From CAZOYN01 sp964584135 (GTDB lineage: Bacteria > Patescibacteriota > Saccharimonadia > Saccharimonadales > UBA4665): 22,153 bases of DNA. Each line of letters starts with the position of its first letter. The stretch's first letter is position 1. The notes below the pieces were generated by a model, which did not search any database, was not told the origin of the DNA, and saw nothing but the letters and a program-made list of their open reading frames with translations. The stretch spans positions 1 through 22,153 of the forward strand of contig CAZOYN010000011.1 in the NCBI GenBank assembly GCA_964584135.1, in the 5' to 3' direction. Of this stretch, positions 14,402 through 22,153 are shown piece by piece. The translations under genes and the position numbers were made by a program.

Positions 14402-17400
14402 TCACGGCGTTACCGGTTGGTCGGTGACAACCGGGTTGGTAACAGCCGTGGCGGTCCAGGAGAAATTCAGGTCACTGACGGTTGGGGCTTGCAGTACGAT
14501 ATCGAAGCCTTGAGTAGTCACGTTGGCGTAGCTGTACGCAGCAAATTGGCCATTACCTAGGGTTAGGCTCAGGACCGGTGGCGCCGCGTATGGCTTGCTA
14601 AAGCTAATGTGCACGCGGTTCTGGGTAGCATGGATAATAGCAAAGCCGGCACTGTCAGAGTTAACCGTAATCCGGCCATTGGCCGTCACATCACCGTCAA
14701 AGCTAGTGGGACCTGCAAAGCGTACAGCTTGGGCAAAGGTAGCCGGGCCGTTGACCGTCAGCGCGCCACCAACTACGAGGTCGAGGTTAACCGTCAAGTT
14801 GCCGGTTGCCAAATTGTTGAAGTTGACTGGTTGGCCATTGGCATCAACCAAGCCCGTGCCACCACTCTGTTGCAGCTGCGATACCTGGCCTTCCAGGTTG
14901 GTAGCGCGGTTCTGCAGATCCTTGATACTGGCCTCCACGTCCAGGCCATCACTGGTAATGAAGTCGCTGGCATTCACCGTACCGGTAAACATTGCTCCGC
15001 CATTAGCGTCAATGTGCTTCGCGATATCGTTCACCTTGGCGTCCTCTTCCTGAATCGATTGGGCCAGCACAGCTGTCAGGCCCAAGTAGTCCACCGACAG
15101 GTAGTCGCCATACACAGGCTTAACAAGATTCGGGAATATCTGCTGAACCTGTTGTGCGAGCAGACCGTAATGCGTTCCAGAGTCATTGTTGCCATCGGTC
15201 ACCTGTGAGTACAGGTCATTGTAATCAAAACTGACCGCTTGCAGCTGGTCAACTCCTTGCAAAGCATCTTGAACCGATTGGATATTAGTCTTGAAGCGTT
15301 CGTCGGATACTGAACATGTAACCGATGTTACTACACCACCTTTAGCTACAACGTCACCTACAGTAGTACACCCAGGATCACTGTTAAGGCCCGCGGTACC
15401 CTGATCGGTAATAATACCGTTGTTATCAATGCTCAGCTTTGACGTGCTGTTCTTCTGGAAATCAAGGAATTTGCCAGTGAAGCTGCCCGAGCCATTGGCC
15501 AGGTTGGCAAAGATGGCCGTGCCGGTATAGGTCGAGGCGTTGTTTGACAGGTTGATAAAGCTGCCGCTGGTCAGGCTGTTGGCAGTTATGGACGCAGCAT
15601 TGGTAGTGGTGCCGGTGTAGGTTTGGACAATTTGGCCGGTGCCACTGGTTAATGTGAGGCTCTTGTTAGCAGCAAGCGTTGTGTCGCCTTGCAGTGAAAC
15701 CGCACCCGTTGTGGTCGTAAACGTGCCCGAGCCGTTGAAGGCAATGTTCGGGTTTGAGGTAGTGTTACCCAAGTTAATGGCAGTGCCGGTGGTGCCATTA
15801 GCGATGTTAATAGCTGCTGCGCCACCAACATCGAGGATTAAGGTGTTGGCGCCGTTAGATTGGACGGTTAATGTGCCGGCAGCGGTTGGCTTAATTACAT
15901 TGCCGACGGTTACGCTGGCGCCGGTGACAGTCAAAGTACGGCTGGTAGTACCTCCAGCAGCCGTGAAGCCATCGGCCGCGCTAGTCAAAGTCAATCCGTT
16001 ATAGGTAGAACCGGTAAAGACATTGCTGGCACTACTCAGAGTTAATGCGTTTGAGTACGTTCCAGATAAGCCCGCCGATTGCAATACGCCGGCGCCGCTA
16101 ACAATCTGGGTGCCGTTGACGCGCAGGACGTCAGTATAACCGGTGCCGGCAAAGTTTAAGGCATAGTAGACGTTGTTAGCTTTGGCGGCTGGGTCTTCAA
16201 ACTTCATGGCCGAGTTGGTGTTAGTGCCACCAGAGGTGGCAGTGCCTACCAGCGTAATATCCACACCTTGCAAGGCAATGGATGAGCCGCCGGCGTTGGT
16301 ATTGGTAGCGCTCAGGCTTTGGGCGCTGGTAGCAGCGCTGCCGGAGTAGGTTTGGCTGAGCAGCCCCGTACCAGACTGCAGCGTCAGATTCTGGTTTGCA
16401 GCGAGGCTGACGCCGCCGTTGGCAGTTAGCGTCTGTGTCACGCTTAAAGCCCCGTTATTGGTTGTGGTGATACCAGTGCGCCCCAGATTGAGGCTGGTAG
16501 CATTGGTATCGGCGATGTTCACAACGCCGGTGCCCGCACCCGTCTTGGTACCGGTGTCGATGCGCACCGTGCCAGCGCTGAGGTTGGAGCCGCTGCTGGC
16601 GTCACCAGAGACAATGGTTACACCGGCCGTGCCGACAGAGGTGGAGTTGGCCGTGGTCAAGCCCAGCGTGCCAGTACCACCAGAACTAATGCTCAGGCCG
16701 CTACTACTCTGCAAAATGGGTGTTGTAACAGAGCTGGTAAAGTTCGGGTTATTAACGGTATCGATGGTGATGTTAGGGCCAGCAGCCGCAGTAGTGCTAA
16801 TGTTGTTGCCAGCTACAAAGGTGACGCTGTTACCACCGTTAACACTTTGGGTCGTGCCGCTAGTGCCTGCCACGCTAAACAGCGAGCCCGAGGCACAGCC
16901 ACTCCAGATCGGGGCATTGCTGCCACCTTGCTGTAAACACTGGCCGGAAGTTCCCTTGCCAAGCGTAGTTAGGGTTCCGGCGCCACTGGCGTATAACAGA
17001 TCACCCGCAGTGTAGCTGGCTATGCCGGTGCCGCCGCGGGCGACGCCCAGCGTGCCCGAGGTCAGGATGCCAGTGTCGGCCGTGACGTTTTGCAGCACAT
17101 CTCCGCTGGTAATCACCACGCTGGAGCCAACTTTGAGGCCACCGGCGCTGGTAATCAAGCCAGTTTTGTCTACCTTGAGCTCAACTGCGCCAGCGTTTTC
17201 AAAGTCTAAGAAGTCAGCGGCGCTGCCGGATCCGGAAGCAGGCAGATTAATTCCCAAGTACGTGCCGCCGTTAGCGGCTGCGTTCCCAGAAGTAATAGCC
17301 CCACCCAATTGAGCCAATGAGCTGCCTGCGGCAGCCGCCGGCGTTCCGGTCAAAGCCAGGCCGGTGGTAGCTGACGAGCCAGTTATAAGGCCACTAAAGC

Positions 17401-20400
17401 TGGGGTTGTTGATAATGCTGATAGCTCCGCATGAGCCGCCGCTTCCTAAGGTGATGGTGCCACCGCCGCCTGAGAGGTTGCCACTACCGGATGGGCAGAT
17501 CAAAGTAACATTGCCTTGCACGGCCGTGTTAGAAGCCGAGCCATAGTTTACCGCCAAACTTAATGTTCCCGCCCCTGTTGTAGCGGTCAGGCCAGTAGTA
17601 CCAAGTGAGGCAACTGAGTAGTTGGTACCGTTACCAATCAACAACTGGCCGTTTGCAGGTGTTGTGGCCGTGCCCGTACCGCCCCTTGCCACGCCAAGCG
17701 TGCCCGAGGTCAAAATACCAGTGTCGGCGGTAACGTTTTGCAGCACTGCCCCATTGGTTATTACGGTGGTGCCAGCTACTTGCAGGCCGCCCTTGGCGAG
17801 GTTCAGGTCGGCGGCTTTGGTACCGGAGTTAGTCAGCGTAAAGGTAGTGTTGGCGGCGCTATCTTTCAAGTCCAGCGTGGTTACGCCAGCAGCCACTTTT
17901 TGGATCGTGCCAATGCCGCTACTCAACGTCAAACCATTACCTAGCAAGCTCAAGGCGGAAGCTGAGTTGCCAATGTTAATGTTTGTAGCATTTACATCCC
18001 CAATGTCGATGGTACCGGTACCAATACCGGTCTTTGTGCCAGTGTCGATACGCACCGTACCAGCGCTCAGGTTAGAGCCGCTGCTAGCATCACCAGATTT
18101 AAGGGTTGCCCCGGCGGTACTGACCGTAGTTGAATTTGCAGTACCGAGCGTCAAGCCGCCACTGCCGGCGCTAGAAACATTCAAACTACCTGTGCTTAGC
18201 AGAGATGGTGTAGTGACGCTGGTGGTAAAGTTCGGGTTATTGACGGTATCGATAGTGACATTCGGGCCAGCCGCGGCCGTTGTGCTGATATTGTTACCGG
18301 CCACAATCGTGACCGTGTTGCCGCCGTTGACGCTCTGCGGCGAGCCGCTGGTTCCAGCAATCGTAAACAGTGAGCCGGAGGCACAGCCGCTCCAAGTGGG
18401 GGCATTGGCTCCGGCTTGCAGACACTGGCCGCTCAGGCCCAGGGCCAGCTTGCTCAAGGTGCCAGCCCCCGAGGCATATAATAAGTCGCCGGTCGTATAA
18501 CTGTTCAGCCCCGTGCCGCCGCGGCTCGTGCCCAAGGTGCCCGAGGTCAAAATACCAGTGTCGGCGGTAACGTTTTGCAGTACTGCGCCAGAGGTAATCA
18601 ATGTTGTACCATTTACTGCAAGGCCGCCAACGGTGTCTACCAGGCCGGCGCTGTTGACTTTTAGCTTATAGGCACCGTTGTTCTGGAAGTTTAAGAAATC
18701 GGCAGCCGAGCCGGCACCGGAGGCCGGTTCGTTCAGTCCTATATAAGTACCGCCATTGGCCGAGCCATTACCACTGGCAATGGCGCCACCCAGTTGCAAC
18801 AGCGCGGTGTTACCATTATTGGTTGGCGTACCGGTCAAAGCCAGGCCGGTAGTATTAGCAGAAGCTGTCACTAAGCCGCTGTAGGTAGGGTTGTTAACTT
18901 CGGTGAGATTGTTACAGCTGCCGCCCGCACCAAGGGTAACGCTGTTACCGCCGCCGCTTAGATTACCGGTGCCGCTAGCGCAAGTTAGGCTGGTGTTGCC
19001 CTGCACGGCCGTGTTGGCGGTGCTGCCGTAGGCCACGCTCAGACTGGTAGCGCTACCTAAGGAAACGCTACCACCACCAGATAAGCCGGCGCCGGCCGTA
19101 ACCGTCAGGGCGCTGTTGACTAAATCGGCATTGGTGACTTTGCCAGCACCAATCGTGGACACGCCCGAGCTGTTCACCGTGACGTCGCCGCTTAGGCTTT
19201 GGTTGACCCAGGCTGAGCCGTTATATATAAGAAAGTTGCCGCCCGTCAGGCTGCTCACGGTGAGAGTCGTACCCTGAATTTTACCGAGTGTTGGGTTTGG
19301 ATAGCTGCCACTTAAATCGCCGCCGGCTGCCCCGGTTGGTGAGGTACTGACAAGCGTGTTGGTCACCCCAGTTACGCGACCCTTACTATCAACACTAAAG
19401 ACCGGGACGTGGCTGGCATCGCCGTAGGTGCCAGCTGTTACCGACGTGTTAGCCAGGGTTAGAGTGCCATCACTGGCTAGCGTGGCGTCGCCGCCCAGGC
19501 TCACGAAGCCTGGCACGCCCAGGGCGCTGGCCACCAAGAATTGGCCGCCGGCCCCAGAGCTGGTAGCTTGTACCGCCCCTGTGCCATTGCCGTACAAAAC
19601 ACCTTTTGATGTCAAAGTTGCATCACCAGTTCCGCCATACTGCACACCAACTACTGAGCCCTGCCAAACACCTGAAGTGAGCGTTCCTACCCCTGTAATG
19701 TTGTTAAGATTACCTGTTGTGATCATGGTGCCGTTAACGTCCGGTACTGTTAAGGTTCGGGTGATGCCGCTGCTTAAGCCAGCTAATTCAAAGTTCAACT
19801 TCTTAGTGTTGTCGGCGTTGTCCTGCAAGGTAAAGCTGGCGTCGTTGAATGACCAGCTGCCAACAATAGTTTCCGTACCATTGCGACGAGTTATGCCTGA
19901 GACGGCGTAGTCCAGCCCGACATTAGCCTGGGAGACTGAGTTGGTCACGCTAAAGTCCGTGCTAAAGTTAATCGCCGAGGCCGCCGTAGTAACGGTGCTG
20001 CCATTCTGTTTAACATCGACGGAGGAGCTGTTGTCGTTGCCACAGACCCAGGCCGAACCATTCCATTTTAAGATCTGGGTATTCGAACAGCCGCCCAGCA
20101 GCCGCAGGCCACCGCCGCCGGTTTCCAGACCAGAAACCGAGCTCGACGTCCCTGTTGTGCCAGCTGTTGCTAAGGTCACATGCAGGCCACCGCTAAAGCT
20201 TCCGGTAATGTCACCGCTGGCCGGGTTCTCGGCTTCATTCACGTAGATGGGGTCCAGCGTGCTGGCGTAGGTGCCAGTTTGCAGTACATTGCTGCCTAGC
20301 TGAATGCGGACGCCACCGCCACCAAGGTTGGTCATGTTAAACTCATTGCTTGAACTGCTGGTGGGGCCAAACTGGATGTCCGAAGCGTTGGCCACCGTGG

Positions 20401-21952
20401 TCACACCATCAGAGGTTTGCACCGTAGCTGAACCGCCTCCGCCGCTTAGGTCAGCCGAGCAAGCCCACGCAGAACCATTCCACTTTAAGATCTGGCCAGC
20501 GCTACAACCACCCACCAGCCGCAAACCGCCGCTGGCCACTTCTAGGCCCGAAGCTGTACTGGTGGTGCTAGTGGTGCCACTGGCGGGCAAGCGCACTTCT
20601 AAGGCATTGCTAAGTGTCTCAATGCTGGCGCCGGTTACCACCGCCAAGCTAACGCTACCAGTGTTGCCGCCACCGGTTAAGCCATTGCCAGCCACCACGC
20701 CAGTAATTGTGCCGTTACCCCCAGAACCAGCTGGCCCGGCCGGGCCTTGCGCCCCTGTTGCCCCGGTGTCGCCCTGCGGACCCTGTGGCCCTTGCAGGCC
20801 CTGTGAACCTTGCGAACCCTGTGGCCCGGTGGCACCACTTCCCCGCAAGCTGCCCAGCACCCCTGATGATAAGTTGCTTAACTGCACCGTGCCGTCGGCC
20901 AGCTTAGCGCCAGTGATCGTCTTATCCACGATCTCACTACCACTCAGCGGCAAGACCGCTAGGTCGCCGGGTGCCGTTCCTGGCTTGTGCCCCTGTACAA
21001 ACTCGGAATTCAAATTCTGCACTAAACCCTGGTTGGGCACGTTCAAATATGAACTGTCCGGCAGCGTAATAGGTACATTAACGACCGTTTTTCCATCCTT
21101 TATAGTAAAGATTTTATCTAAACCAACCTGTTTGTCAGCCTGTGAGCCACCTCCAAAGGCGCCTGCCAGATCGTACCCCGCCGCCGCAAACGGTCGCAGC
21201 GGCCAGGTCCAGACAGGCGTATTGGCTTCGTTAGCACTATCAGCGCCGAGCGCAAATTGCTTCTGCATCCCTGTTGGAAATAATAATGACAACATTGTCA
21301 TGAGTGCTACAAGAATCACAACGGTTCCTATTGACCACTGTAGCCAGCCCGGCAACTGTTGCACTTTCTGCCACGCCTGCCGATCCATACCTTTATGTGG
21401 CCTCTCAGGCCCCCGCTTCGGGGCTGGCGCCTTTGACACCGAGGCTTCCAAAGACGGCAACGCAGCTACCTCGTCCAGGGCCACAGCCACAACAGGCTCT
21501 GGCTTCTGCAGGGTCTGTTCCACTCCTTCCGGCTGTGCATCCGGCTCATCGATAATTACCGGCACGCGCACAATCGGCCGACTCTGCTGCTCCGCTTCAA
21601 TATCGGCTTTGTCGCGCTGGTAGGCCTTTACGCTCTCACGGTTGTAGAGCCGCTTGCCGAATGCATCCCGCTCCGGATACAGTAAACCCTGAGACTCCAA
21701 CCGGCGGACGGTTGAAGCCGAAATGCCAAGTTCAGCAGCCACCGCCGAGGTGGTCATTGGCCGCTGATCTAAGAAGGCCTGCAAGTCACTGAGTTTAAAG
21801 TGCCGGTTGCGCCCGTCCAATCGTTCTGCCGGCAGGCGGCCAGCCTTCTCCCAACGGCGCACCGTATCTATAGATACACCAAGCAAGTTCGCGGCTTCGC
21901 GAACTGTTACATACTCTTGAGAGTGCACTCGTGTTTCTGTGGCTGTCGCCAT
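14402..21952 (-). CDS. Giant membrane-tethered HTH / collagen-like / tail-fibre / Peptidase_S74 protein
   Basis: 2516 residues. Two MerR/excisionase-type HTH domains (about 13-62, VTVREAANLLGVSIDTVRRW; about 66-112, TSAVAAELGISASTVRRLE) precede a Pro-rich linker and one transmembrane helix (about 204-225). Basic residues before the helix put the HTHs in the cytoplasm. Outside are 12 collagen-like G-X-Y triplets (373-408), then about 1800 residues of Gly/Ser/Thr/Asn-rich beta repeats of phage tail-fibre type (GGTG and WNGSAW motifs). A Peptidase_S74 chaperone domain begins at Ser2216 (SDERFK; Ser2216/Lys2221 dyad), followed by GLLAQQV and a coiled coil (SIKDLQNRATNLEGQVSQLQ). A C-terminal beta domain ends the chain. 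S74 domains drive trimer folding and can autocleave. Probably a trimeric surface fibre; DNA binding inside suggests contact sensing or autoregulation. Confidence 0.85.
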   Translation of the reverse strand: MATATETRVHSQEYVTVREAANLLGVSIDTVRRWEKAGRLPAERLDGRNRHFKLSDLQAFLDQRPMTTSAVAAELGISASTVRRLESQGLLYPERDAFGKRLYNRESVKAYQRDKADIEAEQQSRPIVRVPVIIDEPDAQPEGVEQTLQKPEPVVAVALDEVAALPSLEASVSKAPAPKRGPERPHKGMDRQAWQKVQQLPGWLQWSIGTVVILVALMTMLSLLFPTGMQKQFALGADSANEANTPVWTWPLRPFAAAGYDLAGAFGGGSQADKQVGLDKIFTIKDGKTVVNVPITLPDSSYLNVPNQGLVQNLNSEFVQGHKPGTAPGDLAVLPLSGSEIVDKTITGAKLADGTVQLSNLSSGVLGSLRGSGATGPQGSQGSQGLQGPQGPQGDTGATGAQGPAGPAGSGGNGTITGVVAGNGLTGGGNTGSVSLAVVTGASIETLSNALEVRLPASGTTSTTSTASGLEVASGGLRLVGGCSAGQILKWNGSAWACSADLSGGGGSATVQTSDGVTTVANASDIQFGPTSSSSNEFNMTNLGGGGVRIQLGSNVLQTGTYASTLDPIYVNEAENPASGDITGSFSGGLHVTLATAGTTGTSSSVSGLETGGGGLRLLGGCSNTQILKWNGSAWVCGNDNSSSVDVKQNGSTVTTAASAINFSTDFSVTNSVSQANVGLDYAVSGITRRNGTETIVGSWSFNDASFTLQDNADNTKKLNFELAGLSSGITRTLTVPDVNGTMITTGNLNNITGVGTLTSGVWQGSVVGVQYGGTGDATLTSKGVLYGNGTGAVQATSSGAGGQFLVASALGVPGFVSLGGDATLASDGTLTLANTSVTAGTYGDASHVPVFSVDSKGRVTGVTNTLVSTSPTGAAGGDLSGSYPNPTLGKIQGTTLTVSSLTGGNFLIYNGSAWVNQSLSGDVTVNSSGVSTIGAGKVTNADLVNSALTVTAGAGLSGGGSVSLGSATSLSVAYGSTANTAVQGNTSLTCASGTGNLSGGGNSVTLGAGGSCNNLTEVNNPTYSGLVTASANTTGLALTGTPTNNGNTALLQLGGAIASGNGSANGGTYIGLNEPASGAGSAADFLNFQNNGAYKLKVNSAGLVDTVGGLAVNGTTLITSGAVLQNVTADTGILTSGTLGTSRGGTGLNSYTTGDLLYASGAGTLSKLALGLSGQCLQAGANAPTWSGCASGSLFTIAGTSGSPQSVNGGNTVTIVAGNNISTTAAAGPNVTIDTVNNPNFTTSVTTPSLLSTGSLNVSSAGSGGLTLGTANSTTVSTAGATLKSGDASSGSNLSAGTVRIDTGTKTGIGTGTIDIGDVNATNINIGNSASALSLLGNGLTLSSGIGTIQKVAAGVTTLDLKDSAANTTFTLTNSGTKAADLNLAKGGLQVAGTTVITNGAVLQNVTADTGILTSGTLGVARGGTGTATTPANGQLLIGNGTNYSVASLGTTGLTATTGAGTLSLAVNYGSASNTAVQGNVTLICPSGSGNLSGGGGTITLGSGGSCGAISIINNPSFSGLITGSSATTGLALTGTPAAAAGSSLAQLGGAITSGNAAANGGTYLGINLPASGSGSAADFLDFENAGAVELKVDKTGLITSAGGLKVGSSVVITSGDVLQNVTADTGILTSGTLGVARGGTGIASYTAGDLLYASGAGTLTTLGKGTSGQCLQQGGSNAPIWSGCASGSLFSVAGTSGTTQSVNGGNSVTFVAGNNISTTAAAGPNITIDTVNNPNFTSSVTTPILQSSSGLSISSGGTGTLGLTTANSTSVGTAGVTIVSGDASSGSNLSAGTVRIDTGTKTGAGTGVVNIADTNATSLNLGRTGITTTNNGALSVTQTLTANGGVSLAANQNLTLQSGTGLLSQTYSGSAATSAQSLSATNTNAGGSSIALQGVDITLVGTATSGGTNTNSAMKFEDPAAKANNVYYALNFAGTGYTDVLRVNGTQIVSGAGVLQSAGLSGTYSNALTLSSASNVFTGSTYNGLTLTSAADGFTAAGGTTSRTLTVTGASVTVGNVIKPTAAGTLTVQSNGANTLILDVGGAAAINIANGTTGTAINLGNTTSNPNIAFNGSGTFTTTTGAVSLQGDTTLAANKSLTLTSGTGQIVQTYTGTTTNAASITANSLTSGSFINLSNNASTYTGTAIFANLANGSGSFTGKFLDFQKNSTSKLSIDNNGIITDQGTAGLNSDPGCTTVGDVVAKGGVVTSVTCSVSDERFKTNIQSVQDALQGVDQLQAVSFDYNDLYSQVTDGNNDSGTHYGLLAQQVQQIFPNLVKPVYGDYLSVDYLGLTAVLAQSIQEEDAKVNDIAKHIDANGGAMFTGTVNASDFITSDGLDVEASIKDLQNRATNLEGQVSQLQQSGGTGLVDANGQPVNFNNLATGNLTVNLDLVVGGALTVNGPATFAQAVRFAGPTSFDGDVTANGRITVNSDSAGFAIIHATQNRVHISFSKPYAAPPVLSLTLGNGQFAAYSYANVTTQGFDIVLQAPTVSDLNFSWTATAVTNPVVTDQPVTP
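16473..17545 (-). repeat. Large internal repeat, copy 2, in the giant gene
   Basis: About 358 residues from YGSASNTAVQGN to NLGRTG. It matches copy 1 at 17957-19030 block by block: GNLSGGG, TTGLALTGTP, GSAADFL, QNVTADTGILTSGTLG, YASGAGTL, GQCLQ, SGDASSGSNLSAGTVRIDTG. The period is 1485 nt (495 codons). Confidence 0.85.
17046..17098 (-). repeat. 53-nt repeat unit, copy 3 of 3
   Basis: Encodes VLQNVTADTGILTSGTLG. Nearly identical in DNA to 17694-17746 and 18531-18583, with only scattered changes, so it is the best-conserved nucleotide stretch among the repeats. Confidence 0.85.
17694..17746 (-). repeat. 53-nt repeat unit, copy 2 of 3
   Basis: Encodes VLQNVTADTGILTSGTLG within the spacer between the two large repeats. 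Confidence 0.85.
17957..19030 (-). repeat. Large internal repeat, copy 1, in the giant gene
   Basis: About 358 residues from YGSTANTAVQGN to NIGNSAS; the partner of 16473-17545. The 137-residue spacer between the copies contains a further partial unit (QNVTADTGILTSGTLG and GGTG again), so the region grew by nested duplication. Confidence 0.85.
18531..18583 (-). repeat. 53-nt repeat unit, copy 1 of 3
   Basis: Encodes VLQNVTADTGILTSGTLG within large repeat copy 1. Confidence 0.85.
20726..20836 (-). repeat. Collagen-like G-X-Y segment in the giant gene
   Basis: Twelve uninterrupted Gly-X-Y triplets and a final Gly (residues 373-409), with GPQ, GSQ, GAT and GPA units. Such segments form triple helices and are common in phage and bacterial trimeric fibres. 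Here it connects the membrane-proximal part to the fibre. Confidence 0.9.
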
Positions 21953-21976
21953 GTAACGCTCAGTATTTGTTATAAT
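21953..21976 (-). promoter_or_regulatory. Putative promoter of the giant-protein operon
   Basis: On the minus strand the sequence TATAACAAATACT precedes the ATG (21952). AATACT (21967-21962) leaves 9 nt to the ATG and TATAAC leaves about 16. Either implies a very short leader. No Shine-Dalgarno is evident. Confidence 0.4.
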
Positions 21977-22068
21977 TTTTTGCTCAAGCTTGCTTTTTAT
22001 CTGTTAGGGAAGCTTATGCTTAGTATAAATAAATGTGTTTAACTATGCAATGCATAATACATATTAAA

Positions 22069-22098
22069 AACAAACCAGCCCGTTAGGACTGGCTTGTT
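22069..22098 (-). terminator. Intrinsic terminator of the rRNA operon
   Basis: The arms 22069-22078 and 22089-22098 pair around a 10-nt loop with one G-T wobble. On the minus strand the stem runs into TTTTTAATATG. It follows the 5S 3' end by a few bases. Confidence 0.85.
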
Positions 22099-22102
22099 AT
22101 AA

Positions 22103-22153
22103 TTTGGCACCGTGCTATTTTCCCAGGGGTGAACCCCAAGTATTGTAACCGCT
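22103..22153 (-). rRNA. rrf: 5S ribosomal RNA, 3' end (cut by window edge)
   Basis: On the minus strand the sequence reads AGCGGTTACAATACTTGGGG, TTCA, CCCCTGGGAAAATAGCACGG, TGCCAAA. This aligns by eye with the 3' half of bacterial 5S rRNA: the AGCGCCGATGGTA region, the GGGG..CCCC helix and GGGAGAGTAGG.CGGTGCC. A terminator follows immediately. The rest of the 5S, and probably 23S and 16S, should lie to the right of the window on the same strand. The exact 3' boundary is uncertain by a few bases. Confidence 0.82.

Noticed and set aside
16473..19030. CRISPR-like array in the giant gene because of repeated 53-nt units
   Set aside because: The units are irregularly spaced (about 650 and 840 nt), lie in one reading frame and encode a conserved peptide.
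15639..21623. Long plus-strand open frames opposite the giant gene (e.g. 20304-21623, 17622-18500)
   Set aside because: They are antisense shadows of a GC-rich repetitive gene: Pro/Val-rich translations without domains, no starts with promoter or Shine-Dalgarno support, and repeats that simply mirror the coding strand.
14402..21952. Prophage tail-fibre gene of an integrated phage
   Set aside because: No other phage genes (baseplate, tail tape, integrase, terminase) are nearby; the protein has cytoplasmic HTH domains and a transmembrane anchor and sits beside an rRNA operon and membrane-protein genes.
1..22153. Alternative genetic code (TGA as Gly, as in some candidate phyla)
   Set aside because: yqeY ends in TGA overlapping the adk start in a normal way, and no protein needs read-through of TGA; the one internal TGA, in the hydrolase, comes after a frameshift.

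Overview
The window looks like a scaffold from a member of the Candidate Phyla Radiation (Patescibacteria), most plausibly a Candidatus Saccharibacteria-like organism. This is inferred from compact gene versions (592-aa IF2, 360-aa S1, short-LID adenylate kinase), tight gene overlaps, a DUF5663-type protein, and two copies of a short membrane protein ending in an FFANAQNGDKVLM / ILYRPSTNKI module that I associate with these bacteria. The code is standard: TGA ends yqeY. A 10-N gap (13225-13234) means two contigs were joined, so order across it is not proven.

Layout, left to right. The 3' part of a family-2 glycosyltransferase (+) is followed by a convergent spacer holding a perfect 22-bp inverted repeat. 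Next comes a minus-strand housekeeping operon, rpsU-yqeY-adk-map (2610 to 660), preceded by a small winged-helix regulator. On the plus strand lie priA, def and fmt. Around 6.4-7.4 kb is an AT-richer patch with a frameshifted alpha/beta hydrolase and a second, decayed copy of the inverted repeat. A minus-strand translation operon, rpsA-infB-DUF5663 (10917 to 7465), follows. On the plus strand is a tightly overlapping trio: PadR-like regulator, ROK kinase and HExxH/zinc-ribbon protein. A small KGG-repeat protein (-) has a strong promoter and a terminator-like hairpin in its leader.

Right of the gap is a probable surface-structure operon, transcribed leftwards: a 2516-residue protein and two paralogous single-pass membrane proteins. 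The giant protein combines two cytoplasmic MerR/excisionase-type helix-turn-helix domains, one transmembrane helix, a collagen-like stretch, about 1800 residues of phage-tail-fibre-like repeats, a Peptidase_S74 (intramolecular chaperone) domain with its Ser/Lys dyad, and a C-terminal beta domain. It begins just past the terminator of an rRNA operon; the 3' end of its 5S gene lies at the right edge.

The most notable observations are the giant DNA-binding-domain/tail-fibre fusion, which is a candidate contact sensor or self-regulated adhesin; a recurrent promoter layout with the -10 hexamer 6-7 nt before the ATG, implying leaderless mRNAs; the paired inverted repeats, both just downstream of minus-strand operon ends; and the KGG leader, which resembles an attenuator.
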